Part shown: one piece after another, positions 21,671 to 30,666 of the stretch | How the letters are laid out: the number at the start of each line of letters is the position of its first letter | Position numbering within the stretch: position 1 is the stretch's first letter | DNA from: Candidatus Saccharimonadota bacterium | GTDB lineage: Bacteria > Patescibacteriota > Saccharimonadia > Saccharimonadales > Saccharimonadaceae | Reading direction: 5' to 3' | Length of the DNA stretch: 35,606 bases | Assembly: GCA_017404725.1 (NCBI GenBank) | Contig: JAFRBS010000020.1 | Span: 1 to 35,606 of the forward strand | Program-made: the position numbers and the translations under genes | Notes under the pieces: generated by a model | The model's database searches: none | Seen by the model: the letters and a program-made list of their open reading frames with translations, nothing else | What the model was told of the DNA's origin: nothing

Positions 21671-22194
21671 TAAAGCGAAACCACCTCAAGCGTTGCTGGC
21701 AGAGAAGCCTCATTTTTAACCTTAAATTTCTTCTCTGTTCTTGCCGAAATTTTCAGTTCCGTAACCATGCCATCGATATTTCCCATGGAAATCACTACTT
21801 TCGGCTCAATTTCGCGCACCGCTCGGACCGAAGAAGTGCAGAGGATGTCTGAAACCCCAAGTTCGTCTAACGCATCTTCGCACCCGCCGATGATACCGAT
21901 GTGAATCCCGCCGACCTCAGCGTCATAAATCGTCTTTCCTGAGCTCTTAATCGTCGGATCCGCCTCGGTCGCATCCGCATCTTCCCCAGCGGCTTCTTTC
22001 TTAGCAACAGCCTTCGCCTTATCAACATCAATCCCCCGAATCGTGACGTCACCAATCTCAAATTCACCCGGACCTTTAATTTTTCCGACCGATAGCCCCG
22101 CATCAATCTCATTTTCCACAACATTAAAAGTTACTGAAGTCTTTTTCGTGTTAATCGTAATTTCGTCTGGATTTTTACTTTCTAAATCAAACAT
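21670..22194 (-). CDS. MBL-fold-like protein lacking the metal site (hypothetical)
   Basis: 174 aa. GPGEFEIGDVTIRGI and a later GIIGGCEDAL/VISMGN pattern resemble the second half of UlaG-like metal-dependent hydrolases (GPGEYEV-GI). The N-terminal half with HxHxDH is absent, and an Ala/Glu/Asp-rich loop is inserted. Probably a non-catalytic remnant or a specialised derivative. Operon with the M50 protease downstream (1-nt overlap). Upstream is a regulator gene 8 nt away. Confidence 0.55.
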   Translation of the reverse strand: MFDLESKNPDEITINTKKTSVTFNVVENEIDAGLSVGKIKGPGEFEIGDVTIRGIDVDKAKAVAKKEAAGEDADATEADPTIKSSGKTIYDAEVGGIHIGIIGGCEDALDELGVSDILCTSSVRAVREIEPKVVISMGNIDGMVTELKISARTEKKFKVKNEASLPATLEVVSL

Positions 22195-22202
22195 AATACC
22201 TC

Positions 22203-22808
22203 CTATTTTATAATTTTTTCAGGGTCGTAAATTTCCGAAATGTCCATCTCGAACACCTCAGTAATAAACCGGTCGCGCACGCTCTTCCGATACAAATAAT
22301 CTTCAAGCGACATAATCACATAATTTAGCGGCTTCCCCTGCTTCTTTTCTACTACTTCCGCCCAGCGGGTCAATTTCTTCGTCTTATCATCCCCGACGAT
22401 CAGCATATCAATCCCATCCTGACCCGGAACCCGGTTCGTTACGATTAGGCCCGAAACATACTTCCGAACCGGCTTTACGTACTCGTCCCAAGTACTCTTT
22501 CTAACATCTTTCTCACGCGCCGTTCCGCCGATCTTCGCCTTAAATAGATCCGAAAGCGCCCTAGCGTACGGATGTTTTGTGTTCGCGGAATAATAAACCT
22601 TGTTATCGTAGGTTTCATTTTTAATAATTCCGATACTATCTAGGTTCAGAAGTTCCCGACGGACGGAGTTAATTTGTTCATCAATTACCCTGGTAATTTC
22701 CCTTACATAATAAGATTTATCAGGGTTTTCAAAGAAAAGTCTAAGCAATTTTGTTCGAGTCTTCGAGCCGAACAATCTTTCTAGGGGAGTTGCATTTTCT
22801 TTAACCAT
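22203..22808 (-). CDS. Winged-helix regulator with nucleotidyltransferase-like C-terminal part
   Basis: 201 aa. LFGSKTRTKLLRLFFENP and YYVREITRVIDEQINSVRRE form a winged helix of ArsR/MarR type. The C-terminal ~90 residues (GLIVTNRVPGQDGIDMLIVG...LNYVIMSLEDYLYRK) resemble the MJ0435-type nucleotidyltransferase-like domain found after such helices in CPR and archaeal proteins. Targets unknown. Overlaps the end of miaA by 8 nt. A -10 TAAAAT 9 nt before the ATG may give an extra, nearly leaderless transcript. Confidence 0.72.
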   Translation of the reverse strand: MVKENATPLERLFGSKTRTKLLRLFFENPDKSYYVREITRVIDEQINSVRRELLNLDSIGIIKNETYDNKVYYSANTKHPYARALSDLFKAKIGGTAREKDVRKSTWDEYVKPVRKYVSGLIVTNRVPGQDGIDMLIVGDDKTKKLTRWAEVVEKKQGKPLNYVIMSLEDYLYRKSVRDRFITEVFEMDISEIYDPEKIIK

Positions 22809-23556
22809 CTTGTATATATTTTACCACACTCTGAACTATTTTTTCAAGCGGCAGCCAAATAATTTTATCGTTTCTCTTAAACCATGTCATCTGCCGTTTC
22901 GCAAGATGATAATCATCCAGCGCCGCCAAGCGTTTTGCTTCTTCGAGCGAATACTCACCCTGCATATAACCCCAGACAAACTGATAAATATCACTTTTCA
23001 TCGCCTGCGAGTCCCAGCCATATTTTTGTACTAAAAACTTCGTTTCCGTGTACAACTCGTCACAAAATAGTTCATCAATCCGCCGCTTTAATCGCTCGCG
23101 CAACTCATCCGTACTCCATTTTATTCCAAAAACCTTGTATTCGGGTCGCATCTCTTGTCGGTCGGTATAATTTTCCCGAGCCTCCTCAGAAAACTGGTAG
23201 TCAAAAATCAGTGCATCAACATAAAGTCCCGTCCCACCAACGATCATTGGCACATGCCCACGCGCCAGAATCTCCGCGATTTTCTCTTCCGCATACTCCT
23301 TCCAGTCCGCCACCGTAAATCGCTCACCCGGTTCTACTAAATCTATGCCAAAATGTGGAACTTCGGCCTGCTCATGCGCCGTCGGCTTCGCCGTCCCAAT
23401 ATCCATATACTTATAAATCGCTCTAGAATCCGCGGAAATAATCTCCCCGCCTATTTTCTTGGCAATCTCAATCGCCGCCAAAGTTTTCCCTGACCCCGTC
23501 GGCCCGATGATAACTGGGATCTTACAGACTTCGGATGTACTCTTCGAGTTTCTCAA
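22801..23556 (-). CDS. miaA: tRNA dimethylallyltransferase
   Basis: 251 aa, shorter than E. coli MiaA (316); the C-terminal part is reduced. P-loop GPTGSGKT (near residue 17), SADSRAIYKYMDIGTAKPT, HFGIDLVEP, VGGTGLYVDAL and RQMTWFKRN identify it. It adds dimethylallyl to A37 of tRNAs reading UNN codons. The best start is TTG at 23556 behind GAGGAAAAGG, giving a 35-nt overlap with thrS. Translation is probably coupled. Confidence 0.95.
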   Translation of the reverse strand: MRNSKSTSEVCKIPVIIGPTGSGKTLAAIEIAKKIGGEIISADSRAIYKYMDIGTAKPTAHEQAEVPHFGIDLVEPGERFTVADWKEYAEEKIAEILARGHVPMIVGGTGLYVDALIFDYQFSEEARENYTDRQEMRPEYKVFGIKWSTDELRERLKRRIDELFCDELYTETKFLVQKYGWDSQAMKSDIYQFVWGYMQGEYSLEEAKRLAALDDYHLAKRQMTWFKRNDKIIWLPLEKIVQSVVKYIQDG

Positions 23557-25300
23557 GCTTTACCTTTTCCTCGCGAGACCCACCTTCAGCTTTTTCATCA
23601 TGAATACGCACCGAAACCTGGCCTTCTTCGGCATCTTTCGGCCCAACGATCAAGACGCAAGGCACCTTCATGTCCGTTGCACGACGAATCTTCTTGCCTA
23701 GAGAATCCGAAGAGTCGTCAACCGTGTAGCGCATCTCATTATGCGCAATCGGGTCATTTAGTTCCATGCCGTCAAGCACCTCGGTAATCTTTGCAACGTA
23801 GTCAGAAACCTGATCATTAACGGTCAAAATTCTGACCTGTTCTGGCGCTACCCATAGTGGAAACCATCCTGCCGTATGCTCAATATAAACGCTCATAAAG
23901 CGTTCGATCGAGCCAATCAGGGCGCAGTGAATCATGATCGGAGTCTTCTTTGAGCCATCTTCTGCGACGTATTCTAGGCCAAAGCGTGCTGGCATAGCAT
24001 AGTCTAGCTGAACCGTAGCAAGTTGCCATTCACGCCCAAGCGCATCCATCGCCATAAAGTCCATTTTCGGACCATACATCGCTGCTTCACCCTCGCCGAT
24101 GAAGTAGTCCATCTTAAATTTCTCGGCCATTTCTTTAATCTGGCTTTCAGCCTTAGCCCACATCTCTGGCGTACCGATGTAGCCATCGCCATCGTCGCGA
24201 AAAGATAAGCGCAACTTCAGTTTCATATTGACTCGCTTGTACAAATCTTTTGCCGCTGCAATTAACTCGCCAAAGATATCACCAACCTGCTCGTCGGTAC
24301 AGAACACATGTGAATCATCCTGGGTAATCGCACGCACGCGCGAAAGACCGCCAAGCTCACCTTTACGCTCATCGCGGTAAACCATCGTCGTTTCCAGATA
24401 TTTAACCGGCAACTCCTTATAAGAGCGCGGCACGCTCGCGAAAATTTGCGAGTGGTGCGGGCAGCTTACCGGCTTGATTGCGAGATGATCGCCCGATTCT
24501 TGCGAAACGAACTGTAACATCTCTGGGAATTTCTCATAATGTCCCGAGGTCTTATAGAGATCGACGTTCGCGATATGCGGAATACAAACCTTCTTATACC
24601 CCGCTTTTAGACGGTAGCTCTGGGTAAAATCGTTCAGCTTATCACGAAGTACAGTACCACGCGGAGTAAATAGTGGCAGACCTGAGCCAACTAGCGGCGA
24701 GTTACAGAATAAATCCAGCTGCTGGCCAAGTTTACGATGATCCCGCGCTTTCGCCTCCTCTTGCTTCTTCAAATATTCCTCAAGTTCGTCTTCTTTCTCA
24801 AACGCCACTCCGTAAAGTCGGGTCAACATCTGGCGTTTCTCGTCGCCACGCCAGTACGCCCCCGCCACGCGGTTTAACTTGAACGCCGGCGAAATCTCTT
24901 TTGAGTCGACAACGTGCGGCCCCTTACAAAGGTCCTCAAACAGCGGCTTCCCCGCCATAGAAGTAATTGTGTAGAAAGAAATTGTTTCCCCTTCTGAGAG
25001 TTCTTGGGTTAGCTCACGCTTCAAATCCTGCTTATTTTCATCCGCCCACTTTAGAGCTTCCTCGCGCGACTTTTCCGACCGCTCCATGCTGAAGCCAGCC
25101 TGAATAATTTTGCGCATCCTCTTCTCGATCTTCGCAAGATCCGCCTCAACAATTTTCGCGGAACCGAAGTCAATATCGTAATAAAATCCGTCATTAATCG
25201 CCGGCCCAATCCCGAACTTCGCTTCCGGATACATCTCTTTTACCGCGGCCGCCATCACGTGCGAAAGCGTATGCCGCATACTTTCTAATTTTTCGCTCAT
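23522..25300 (-). CDS. thrS: Threonyl-tRNA synthetase without TGS domain
   Basis: 592 aa. The ~60-residue N-terminal TGS domain of typical ThrRS is missing; the protein begins directly with the editing domain (HTLSH at residues 10-14, later DLCKGPHV). The catalytic core is intact: PVSCPHHSQIF, motif 2 TMVYRDERKGELGGLSRVR, DDSHVF, and MIHCALIGSIERF give the zinc ligands Cys-His-His. The anticodon-binding domain is complete. AAAGGAAG precedes the ATG. It heads the thrS-miaA-regulator-MBL-M50 run. It charges tRNA-Thr and clears Ser-tRNA-Thr. Confidence 0.97.
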   Translation of the reverse strand: MSEKLESMRHTLSHVMAAAVKEMYPEAKFGIGPAINDGFYYDIDFGSAKIVEADLAKIEKRMRKIIQAGFSMERSEKSREEALKWADENKQDLKRELTQELSEGETISFYTITSMAGKPLFEDLCKGPHVVDSKEISPAFKLNRVAGAYWRGDEKRQMLTRLYGVAFEKEDELEEYLKKQEEAKARDHRKLGQQLDLFCNSPLVGSGLPLFTPRGTVLRDKLNDFTQSYRLKAGYKKVCIPHIANVDLYKTSGHYEKFPEMLQFVSQESGDHLAIKPVSCPHHSQIFASVPRSYKELPVKYLETTMVYRDERKGELGGLSRVRAITQDDSHVFCTDEQVGDIFGELIAAAKDLYKRVNMKLKLRLSFRDDGDGYIGTPEMWAKAESQIKEMAEKFKMDYFIGEGEAAMYGPKMDFMAMDALGREWQLATVQLDYAMPARFGLEYVAEDGSKKTPIMIHCALIGSIERFMSVYIEHTAGWFPLWVAPEQVRILTVNDQVSDYVAKITEVLDGMELNDPIAHNEMRYTVDDSSDSLGKKIRRATDMKVPCVLIVGPKDAEEGQVSVRIHDEKAEGGSREEKVKLEKLEEYIRSL

Positions 25301-25358
25301 TGAAAAACTTCCTTTCTTTATTCCATTTTACCACAGAATATGCTAAAATAACAGACAA

Positions 25359-25435
25359 GGGTCGCTAGCTCAGTTGGCTAGAGCGTCTCGTTTACACCGA
25401 GAAGGTCGGGGGTTCGAGCCCCTCGCGACCCACCA
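25359..25435 (+). tRNA. tRNA-Val (anticodon TAC)
   Basis: 77 nt with encoded CCA. Acceptor GGGTCGC/GCGACCC, D arm GCTC/GAGC, anticodon stem TCTCG/CGAGA with loop TTTACAC, T arm GGGGG/CCCTC (one G-T pair) and the normal TTCGAGC loop. A TAAAAT -10 lies ~10 nt upstream. Confidence 0.97.
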
Positions 25436-25452
25436 TCAAATCAGCATATCAA

Positions 25453-25484
25453 AAAAAGCGCCGCCATTTTAGCGACGCTTTTTA
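25453..25484. terminator. Terminator between tRNA-Val and the 175-aa gene (both directions)
   Basis: AAAAAGCG/CGCTTTTT around CCGCCATTTTAGCGA; A run on one side, T run on the other. Confidence 0.75.
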
Positions 25485-26012
25485 TCACGCACTCGTGCGC
25501 CAGTCCCCCGAAAGATCTTTTTCGTGAAAATTATACCATTTCATGAACAGATCTTTATCCGGTCTGATATGCTTGTCAACTTCCGGCTCATTTACAGGTA
25601 TGTTAATTCTCTTCGAAATAATATAGAGTAGATACTCAACCGAGTATTGCAACTCTGAAAGCTGATTCTCTGTTGCTTTCCACTCTTCTTCTGTCATATA
25701 ACCATTCGAAAAATCGCGTCTTCCGTGGTGACTAATCGCCCAAACCTCATACGTGATCGCATAATAGATTTCAAACAATTCACGCTCGGACATTTTTTCG
25801 ATTTCCTTAACATCCAGTCCACCCGGATCTTTGCCATATATTCGCGCATTCTTCACGCGCTCGGCCTCAATCTCGCGATTTCTCTGCATCTCAGCATCAC
25901 TCTGATAATCCACCAGCTTCCTCTCGCCGAACAACTCGATATTCGAAAGTTTTAGCTTCGCAAATTCCCCGCCTCCATTTACGATCTTCCGAATTCGCCC
26001 TTCCGGATCCAT
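25485..26012 (-). CDS. Unknown protein, 175 aa
   Basis: Mostly helical and charged, with no signal peptide or membrane segment. Noticeable stretches are EKMSERELFEIYYAITYEVW and the tail DKDLFMKWYNFHEKDLSGDW. No family recognised. It follows the 95-aa gene by 10 nt on the same strand, with only a weak ribosome binding site (GTGGGA), so it probably depends on translation of that gene. Confidence 0.65.
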   Translation of the reverse strand: MDPEGRIRKIVNGGGEFAKLKLSNIELFGERKLVDYQSDAEMQRNREIEAERVKNARIYGKDPGGLDVKEIEKMSERELFEIYYAITYEVWAISHHGRRDFSNGYMTEEEWKATENQLSELQYSVEYLLYIISKRINIPVNEPEVDKHIRPDKDLFMKWYNFHEKDLSGDWRTSA

Positions 26013-26022
26013 TAAGTCCCAC

Positions 26023-26310
26023 TCAAGCGTAATCCGATCCGGTTCTTTTTTCCTCGTAAGAGATGATCGGTCCAGCGCCCATAAAATCAGTTACAACTCC
26101 GCTTAATTTTTCGACTGCTTTCCGAAAATCTGCGCCTTCGGCAACCGTCAACATAAAATATTGATCAGTCTTATTCTTCGCGAAAGTAATGTGAAATGGA
26201 TTTCCCATTAACTCTCCGCTCGGATTTCCCGCATTGTCCAGTGTCCTTAGTTCTGAGAAAAAATCGATTTCACAACCAACTTCCCGAAGTTTGTCAAGTA
26301 TCCCTCTCAT
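26023..26310 (-). CDS. Unknown protein, 95 aa
   Basis: Short alpha/beta protein (LREVGCEIDFFSELR, NPFHITFAKNKTDQYFMLTV, AVEKLSGVVTDFMG). Strong AAAGGAGG ribosome binding site 8 nt before ATG and a good promoter at 26374-26402. First gene of a two-gene operon with the 175-aa protein. No family recognised; the two could be partners. Confidence 0.7.
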   Translation of the reverse strand: MRGILDKLREVGCEIDFFSELRTLDNAGNPSGELMGNPFHITFAKNKTDQYFMLTVAEGADFRKAVEKLSGVVTDFMGAGPIISYEEKRTGSDYA

Positions 26311-26373
26311 ATTCAGACCTCCTTTGAAAAGTACTAGTTTTCAGCTCCAAAAACAACAAAAACTTCGAAACAC

Positions 26374-26402
26374 ATTATACCACAAAACTCACATTTATAC
26401 AA
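26374..26402 (-). promoter_or_regulatory. Promoter of the 95-aa/175-aa operon
   Basis: Minus strand TTGTAT (26397-26402), 17-nt spacer, TATAAT (26374-26379) preceded by TGTGG. Confidence 0.75.
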
Positions 26403-26427
26403 CAGGCCTGGCCTAGCAAGACCCGAG

Positions 26428-26931
26428 TTATTCCTCTTCCCTGCTACAGTTAATCAGCCCATCAATATTATGGTTTGCTAAAATCATTATTTCCCCCTTC
26501 GAATTCTGTACCCGCGTAGTTTTTAGACTCATACTAATAACCTCGCCCTTGAAGTCGTTGATCATAACTGTGTCCCCGACGCTGAATTGATTCTCAACGA
26601 TAAACATCACTCCCGCGATCACGTCTTTTAGCATATCCTGAAATGCTAAACCCATAATCGCCGCCATGATTCCCAGCCCTGCCAGTATCGAAGTTACGTT
26701 AACGCCCAGGTTCGCAAGCACCGTCAAAACTACTAGAATCAATGCGACATACCTAAGAATGCTCTCAAGCATTTCATGAATCGTTTTTAACCGATGTGCC
26801 TGCGCAGATTCTACCCCCTTTTTCCTCTGCGCCTTAGAAAACACCGTCTTTAACGTTCGCGAAACCACCAGATAAACCGCCAAAACTATCAGCAGATAAA
26901 TCAATGAGCCAATCAGTTTGTCGATATTCAT
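26428..26931 (-). CDS. Short MscS-type mechanosensitive channel
   Basis: 167 aa. Two N-terminal helices, then the MscS pore helix and beta domain start (ILAGLGIMAAIMGLAFQDML, IVENQFSVGDTV, LKTTRVQNSKGEIMILAN). It stops shortly after the beta domain, so the large C-terminal alpha/beta vestibule of E. coli MscS (286 aa) is missing. Expected to release solutes during osmotic downshock. ATG overlaps the stop of the choloylglycine hydrolase gene (TAATG), so it is translated from that mRNA. Confidence 0.88.
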   Translation of the reverse strand: MNIDKLIGSLIYLLIVLAVYLVVSRTLKTVFSKAQRKKGVESAQAHRLKTIHEMLESILRYVALILVVLTVLANLGVNVTSILAGLGIMAAIMGLAFQDMLKDVIAGVMFIVENQFSVGDTVMINDFKGEVISMSLKTTRVQNSKGEIMILANHNIDGLINCSREEE

Positions 26932-27878
26932 TAGCTTACGACCAGCTCCGCACCATTTATATCATAGTCATCAAGTTTCGCCGAGGAAATTGCTGGATTT
27001 TCATAAGTGTTCCAGTAATAAGTTTTCGTCGCTGCCGAGTAGCCACCAGTATAAACCGTCTTCTCAAAATCGCCATTTGCCATTGCCGCCGCACCGTCGA
27101 TCATCGACACGCCTGCGAGCGTGTGGAATAGACGCGAAACGTTTTCTTCTTCGGAAGATTTAACTGGATAATGAGTGTTCAGATAAGCTACACGTACGAA
27201 GCGTGATGGCGAGTAGTAATCGCCAGGAATGCCACGCATCAAAGAACCGGAACCGAACGGACGCATCTCTGCTTTGCCCCAACGCACACCCTTCGGCTGT
27301 AAGTTGACTAGGTTCATATAGTTGCGCAAGTTCTCTTTGTGCCAACCATAGCCCGGCTGGTTTGTCAGCACGTCAACATCATTCTCGAAGATTTCCATTC
27401 CCTTCTCGGTGTATTCGACAACGATACTGCGCTTAGAATCGCCAATAATCCAATGCAAAAGCGAAACTGGATACTGGTCATTAATCGGCTTCGCCACGAT
27501 CGCAACGCTCTTAAGAGCTTCTTCAACCTCATCGACCGTGCTAAAGTTCATCGCTACCCAAAGTGGAAACTCGTAAGCTGCGACATTAGTTTTACCATCC
27601 ACGGCGTTCGGCTCGTATTGCGCGTACCCAGGGAAGTTAAGGCCCGCAATCGCTAATCCCGCCTCATTGCCACAATCGAAATATAGTGGTACATTTTCTT
27701 GAACAATACCCATGCCGATTAGAGCGTACTTCGGCGACATCTCACCTAGAAAGGCCGAGTTATATTTATAACCCTTTGGCGTGACTACGATTTTCTGTCC
27801 ATATCCTACGGACCAATCCAAATTCCGTCCAAAGAACATGTTCCCTTTGTCATCTGTAAATCGTACGCCTGTACACAT
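26931..27878 (-). CDS. Choloylglycine hydrolase family (bile salt hydrolase/penicillin V acylase)
   Basis: 315 aa, standard length. An Ntn hydrolase: after Met removal Cys2 (MCTGVRF) is the nucleophile. R18 and D21 in FFGRNLDW, N81 in AGLNFPGY, the later LTNQPGYGWHKENLRNY Asn, and the Arg in SPSRFVR complete the catalytic set. No signal peptide, as in known family members. Whether it cleaves bile salts or other amides (penicillin V, N-acyl homoserine lactones) cannot be told by eye. GGGAGGC precedes ATG and TATAAT lies upstream. Downstream of a TetR gene and upstream of an MscS-like channel. Likely acquired by transfer from a host-associated Firmicute or Actinobacterium. Confidence 0.94.
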   Translation of the reverse strand: MCTGVRFTDDKGNMFFGRNLDWSVGYGQKIVVTPKGYKYNSAFLGEMSPKYALIGMGIVQENVPLYFDCGNEAGLAIAGLNFPGYAQYEPNAVDGKTNVAAYEFPLWVAMNFSTVDEVEEALKSVAIVAKPINDQYPVSLLHWIIGDSKRSIVVEYTEKGMEIFENDVDVLTNQPGYGWHKENLRNYMNLVNLQPKGVRWGKAEMRPFGSGSLMRGIPGDYYSPSRFVRVAYLNTHYPVKSSEEENVSRLFHTLAGVSMIDGAAAMANGDFEKTVYTGGYSAATKTYYWNTYENPAISSAKLDDYDINGAELVVS

Positions 27879-27927
27879 AAAGCCTCCCTTTGTTTCTTAT
27901 TTTGCTTATGTCTATTATACCACAAAT

Positions 27928-28473
27928 CTACGAAATATTCCGGCTCAAAATCTTCGCAATCTCCGGCACCTCTTTTCTTGCGACCTTGTCATCTAGTCCA
28001 TTCGCCAGCCAACGCATTGCTAACCCAAACAACGCCGACGCATAACAATCTAGAACAACTTGCCGATTTGGAAGGTCTGAAAGATTCGCTGGTTTTGCCT
28101 GCGCCATCACATGCTTCCAATAATTCTCCGCCAGAACATAGCAAACTTCGAACAAATATTTTTCAAACACCGCCCGAGACAGCGAGTTATATATATGTCG
28201 AATTATCATCTGGTTATCACGCACCAGGTCCAAAATTGCATAAAGACACTCTTCTATCGAGCTTAGGTCCGGGTGCACCGAAAGCAGCGCATTCGTCTGC
28301 TCCATTACGATCTCCTCGACCAGCGCCGGAATATCCCGGAAATGATAATAAAAAGTGTTCCGATTTATCCCGCATTTCTCCGTCAGCTCGCGCACAGAAA
28401 TCTCGCTCAAAGATTTCTCTTTTAAAAGCTCCAAAAACGTTTTCTTTATCTCTTGTTTCGTAAAATCTGCCAT
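27928..28473 (-). CDS. TetR/AcrR-family transcriptional regulator
   Basis: 181 aa. N-terminal helix-turn-helix FTKQEIKKTFLELLKEK, ISVRELTEKCGINRNTFYYHF is a textbook TetR domain. The C-terminal ligand-binding helices are of the DhaS-like (TetR_C_8) type. Divergent from the MMPL-YhgE genes with 117 bp between, so it very likely represses them and itself. It may also influence the downstream hydrolase gene. Confidence 0.93.
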   Translation of the reverse strand: MADFTKQEIKKTFLELLKEKSLSEISVRELTEKCGINRNTFYYHFRDIPALVEEIVMEQTNALLSVHPDLSSIEECLYAILDLVRDNQMIIRHIYNSLSRAVFEKYLFEVCYVLAENYWKHVMAQAKPANLSDLPNRQVVLDCYASALFGLAMRWLANGLDDKVARKEVPEIAKILSRNIS

Positions 28474-28484
28474 ATATTATATAT

Positions 28485-28583
28485 ATTATAGCACATTTTA
28501 CTAGACACTTTACCGAAAATGCCTAAAAATTGGGCATATGCCTAGAAATTACCATTTCATTTTTCTCTATTAGGTGCTAAAAT
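28485..28583. promoter_or_regulatory. Divergent promoters and candidate TetR operator
   Basis: The tetR -10 TATAAT lies at 28485-28490 (minus). The MMPL -10 TAAAAT is at 28578-28583 (plus), 7 nt before its ATG. Between them are a perfect palindrome GGCATATGCC (28533-28542) and two direct copies of ATGCCTARAAATT (28519-28531, 28538-28550). Confidence 0.6.
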
Positions 28584-28590
28584 AACAGAT

Positions 28591-30666
28591 ATGAAGGCCA
28601 GTAAATTTGTCGTAAAACACCGTATCGCGATTCTTTTCGCGACTATCCTTTTGATGATTCCGGCGCTGTTTGGTATGCTAAACACGCGCGTTAACTATGA
28701 TATGCTGACCTATCTTCCTGAATCTATGGATACCATGGTTGGTCAGGAAGAATTGAAGAAAGAATTCGGTAAAGGTGCTTTCTCGCTGATTGTTTATGAA
28801 AACGCCCCTGAGAATCAGGTTAATGACGCAAAAGAGAAAATCGAAGAAGTCCCTGGCGTCGATTCCGTCGTCTGGTACACTTCCGCCGCCAACCTAAGTG
28901 TCCCAATGGAAATTCTTCCGACCGATCTGTATAACGCTTTTAATACCGAAAATAGTACTATGCTCGCCGTCTTCTTCGATGGCGGGACCTCAGAGGACCA
29001 GACTCTAGATGCTGTAATTAAAATTCGCGACCTCGCCGGCGAACACGCTTACGTTTCCGGCATGACCGCCCTCGTCCTCGACCTAAAACAACTTTGCGAA
29101 TCCGAGGAAATGATTTACGTCGCCATCGCCGTCGTCCTCGCGATTATCGCCATGCTTATCTTCCTCGACAACTGGCTTACCCCGTTTGTCTTCATCGTGT
29201 CGATCGGCATGATGATTCTCTTAAACCTCGGGACAAACATCTTCCTCGGCGAAATCTCGTTCATCACAAAAGCTTTAAGCGCCGTTCTCCAACTCGCCGT
29301 TACCATGGACTATTCCATCTTCCTCTGGCACAGTTATAAAGAGGAGCAGGAGCACGCGAAGACTAACGAGGAGGCCATGTCCCACGCCATCCGAAAAACC
29401 TTTACCTCTGTCGTCGGCTCTTCGATCACGACTGTCGCCGGCTTCGTCGCCCTCTGTTTCATGTCTTTTACCATGGGTCGCGACCTCGGTATCGTCATGG
29501 CGAAAGGCGTCATTCTCGGCGTTATCGGCTGCGTAACGGTCCTGCCTGCGCTTATTCTCATTCTCGACAAACCTCTCTCTAAAGCCTCCCATAAGCCGCT
29601 CATTAGAAGTACTAAAGGCCTCAGCCGTACTATCTTAAAGCTTGCGCCGGCCCTGCTCGCGATCTTCCTCGTCCTCATTCCGCCAGCCTATCTTGGCTAT
29701 AAAGAAACTAATAACGAAGTCTATTATAACCTCGGCGAATCCATGCCAGACCGCATGTCTTATAAAATCGCCTCGAAAAAACTTGACGAGAATTTCCATA
29801 TGGGCGCGACCCATATGCTCCTCATAAAATCCGACACCCCTGAAGATAATGTCCGCGAGACCATCGACGAAATGGAAAATGTCAAGGGAGTAAAATATGT
29901 ACTCGGGCTTGAATCATTAATTGGTAAACGCGTTCCGATCGAATTCCTGCCGAAAGAATTGACTAGCAAACTTAAGAACGACAAGTGGGAGCTGATACTC
30001 ATTGGTTCTGAATATGGTACAGCCTCCGACGAAGCGAACAACCAAATTGACGAGCTGGATAAAATCGTTAAAAAACACACCGATGGTTCCCTGTTGATCG
30101 GCGAAGCCCCGGCGATGAAAGACATGATCGAGACTACCGACACCGACTTCAAGGTCGTAAACGCCATCTCCATCATCGCCATCTTTATCATCATCGCCCT
30201 CGTTGAAAAATCTATCAGCCTACCATTTATCCTTATCGCCGTAATCGAACTCGCGATCTTTATCAACCTCGCCATAGCCCACTTTACCGGCACACGCCTA
30301 CCATTCATCGCTCCGATTTGTCTCAGCACTATCCAGCTCGGCGCCACGGTAGACTACGCGATCTTAATGACTACACGCTACAAAACTGAACGCATGGGTG
30401 GCAAAGCCAAAAAGGAAGCTATCTTTATCGCTCTCTCAACTTCTATTCCGTCGATCATCGTTTCCGGCGCCGGCTTATTCGTCGCCACCCTCGGCGTTGC
30501 GATTTACTCCGATATTGATATTATTAGTTCCATCTGTTTACTTCTATCGCGCGGCGCCGTCATCAGCGTCATCATGGTGATTCTATTCTTGCCTACCATG
30601 TTTATGGTATTCGATAAATTAATTTGTAGAACAACAAAGGAGATGAAAAAATGTCTAAAAAATTAA
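28591..30666 (+). CDS. MMPL/RND-family membrane transporter
   Basis: 691 aa, ~12 transmembrane helices in two repeats, each with an extracytoplasmic domain (about residues 40-170 and 375-510). Conserved intramembrane acidic/Tyr motif VTMDYSIFLWHSYKEE in the first half and ATVDYAILMTTRYKTE in the second mark MMPL transporters. Driven by proton flow; exports lipids, peptides or drugs, substrate unknown. Very short or no leader. Overlaps the YhgE-like gene by 16 nt. Confidence 0.94.
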   Translation: MKASKFVVKHRIAILFATILLMIPALFGMLNTRVNYDMLTYLPESMDTMVGQEELKKEFGKGAFSLIVYENAPENQVNDAKEKIEEVPGVDSVVWYTSAANLSVPMEILPTDLYNAFNTENSTMLAVFFDGGTSEDQTLDAVIKIRDLAGEHAYVSGMTALVLDLKQLCESEEMIYVAIAVVLAIIAMLIFLDNWLTPFVFIVSIGMMILLNLGTNIFLGEISFITKALSAVLQLAVTMDYSIFLWHSYKEEQEHAKTNEEAMSHAIRKTFTSVVGSSITTVAGFVALCFMSFTMGRDLGIVMAKGVILGVIGCVTVLPALILILDKPLSKASHKPLIRSTKGLSRTILKLAPALLAIFLVLIPPAYLGYKETNNEVYYNLGESMPDRMSYKIASKKLDENFHMGATHMLLIKSDTPEDNVRETIDEMENVKGVKYVLGLESLIGKRVPIEFLPKELTSKLKNDKWELILIGSEYGTASDEANNQIDELDKIVKKHTDGSLLIGEAPAMKDMIETTDTDFKVVNAISIIAIFIIIALVEKSISLPFILIAVIELAIFINLAIAHFTGTRLPFIAPICLSTIQLGATVDYAILMTTRYKTERMGGKAKKEAIFIALSTSIPSIIVSGAGLFVATLGVAIYSDIDIISSICLLLSRGAVISVIMVILFLPTMFMVFDKLICRTTKEMKKCLKN

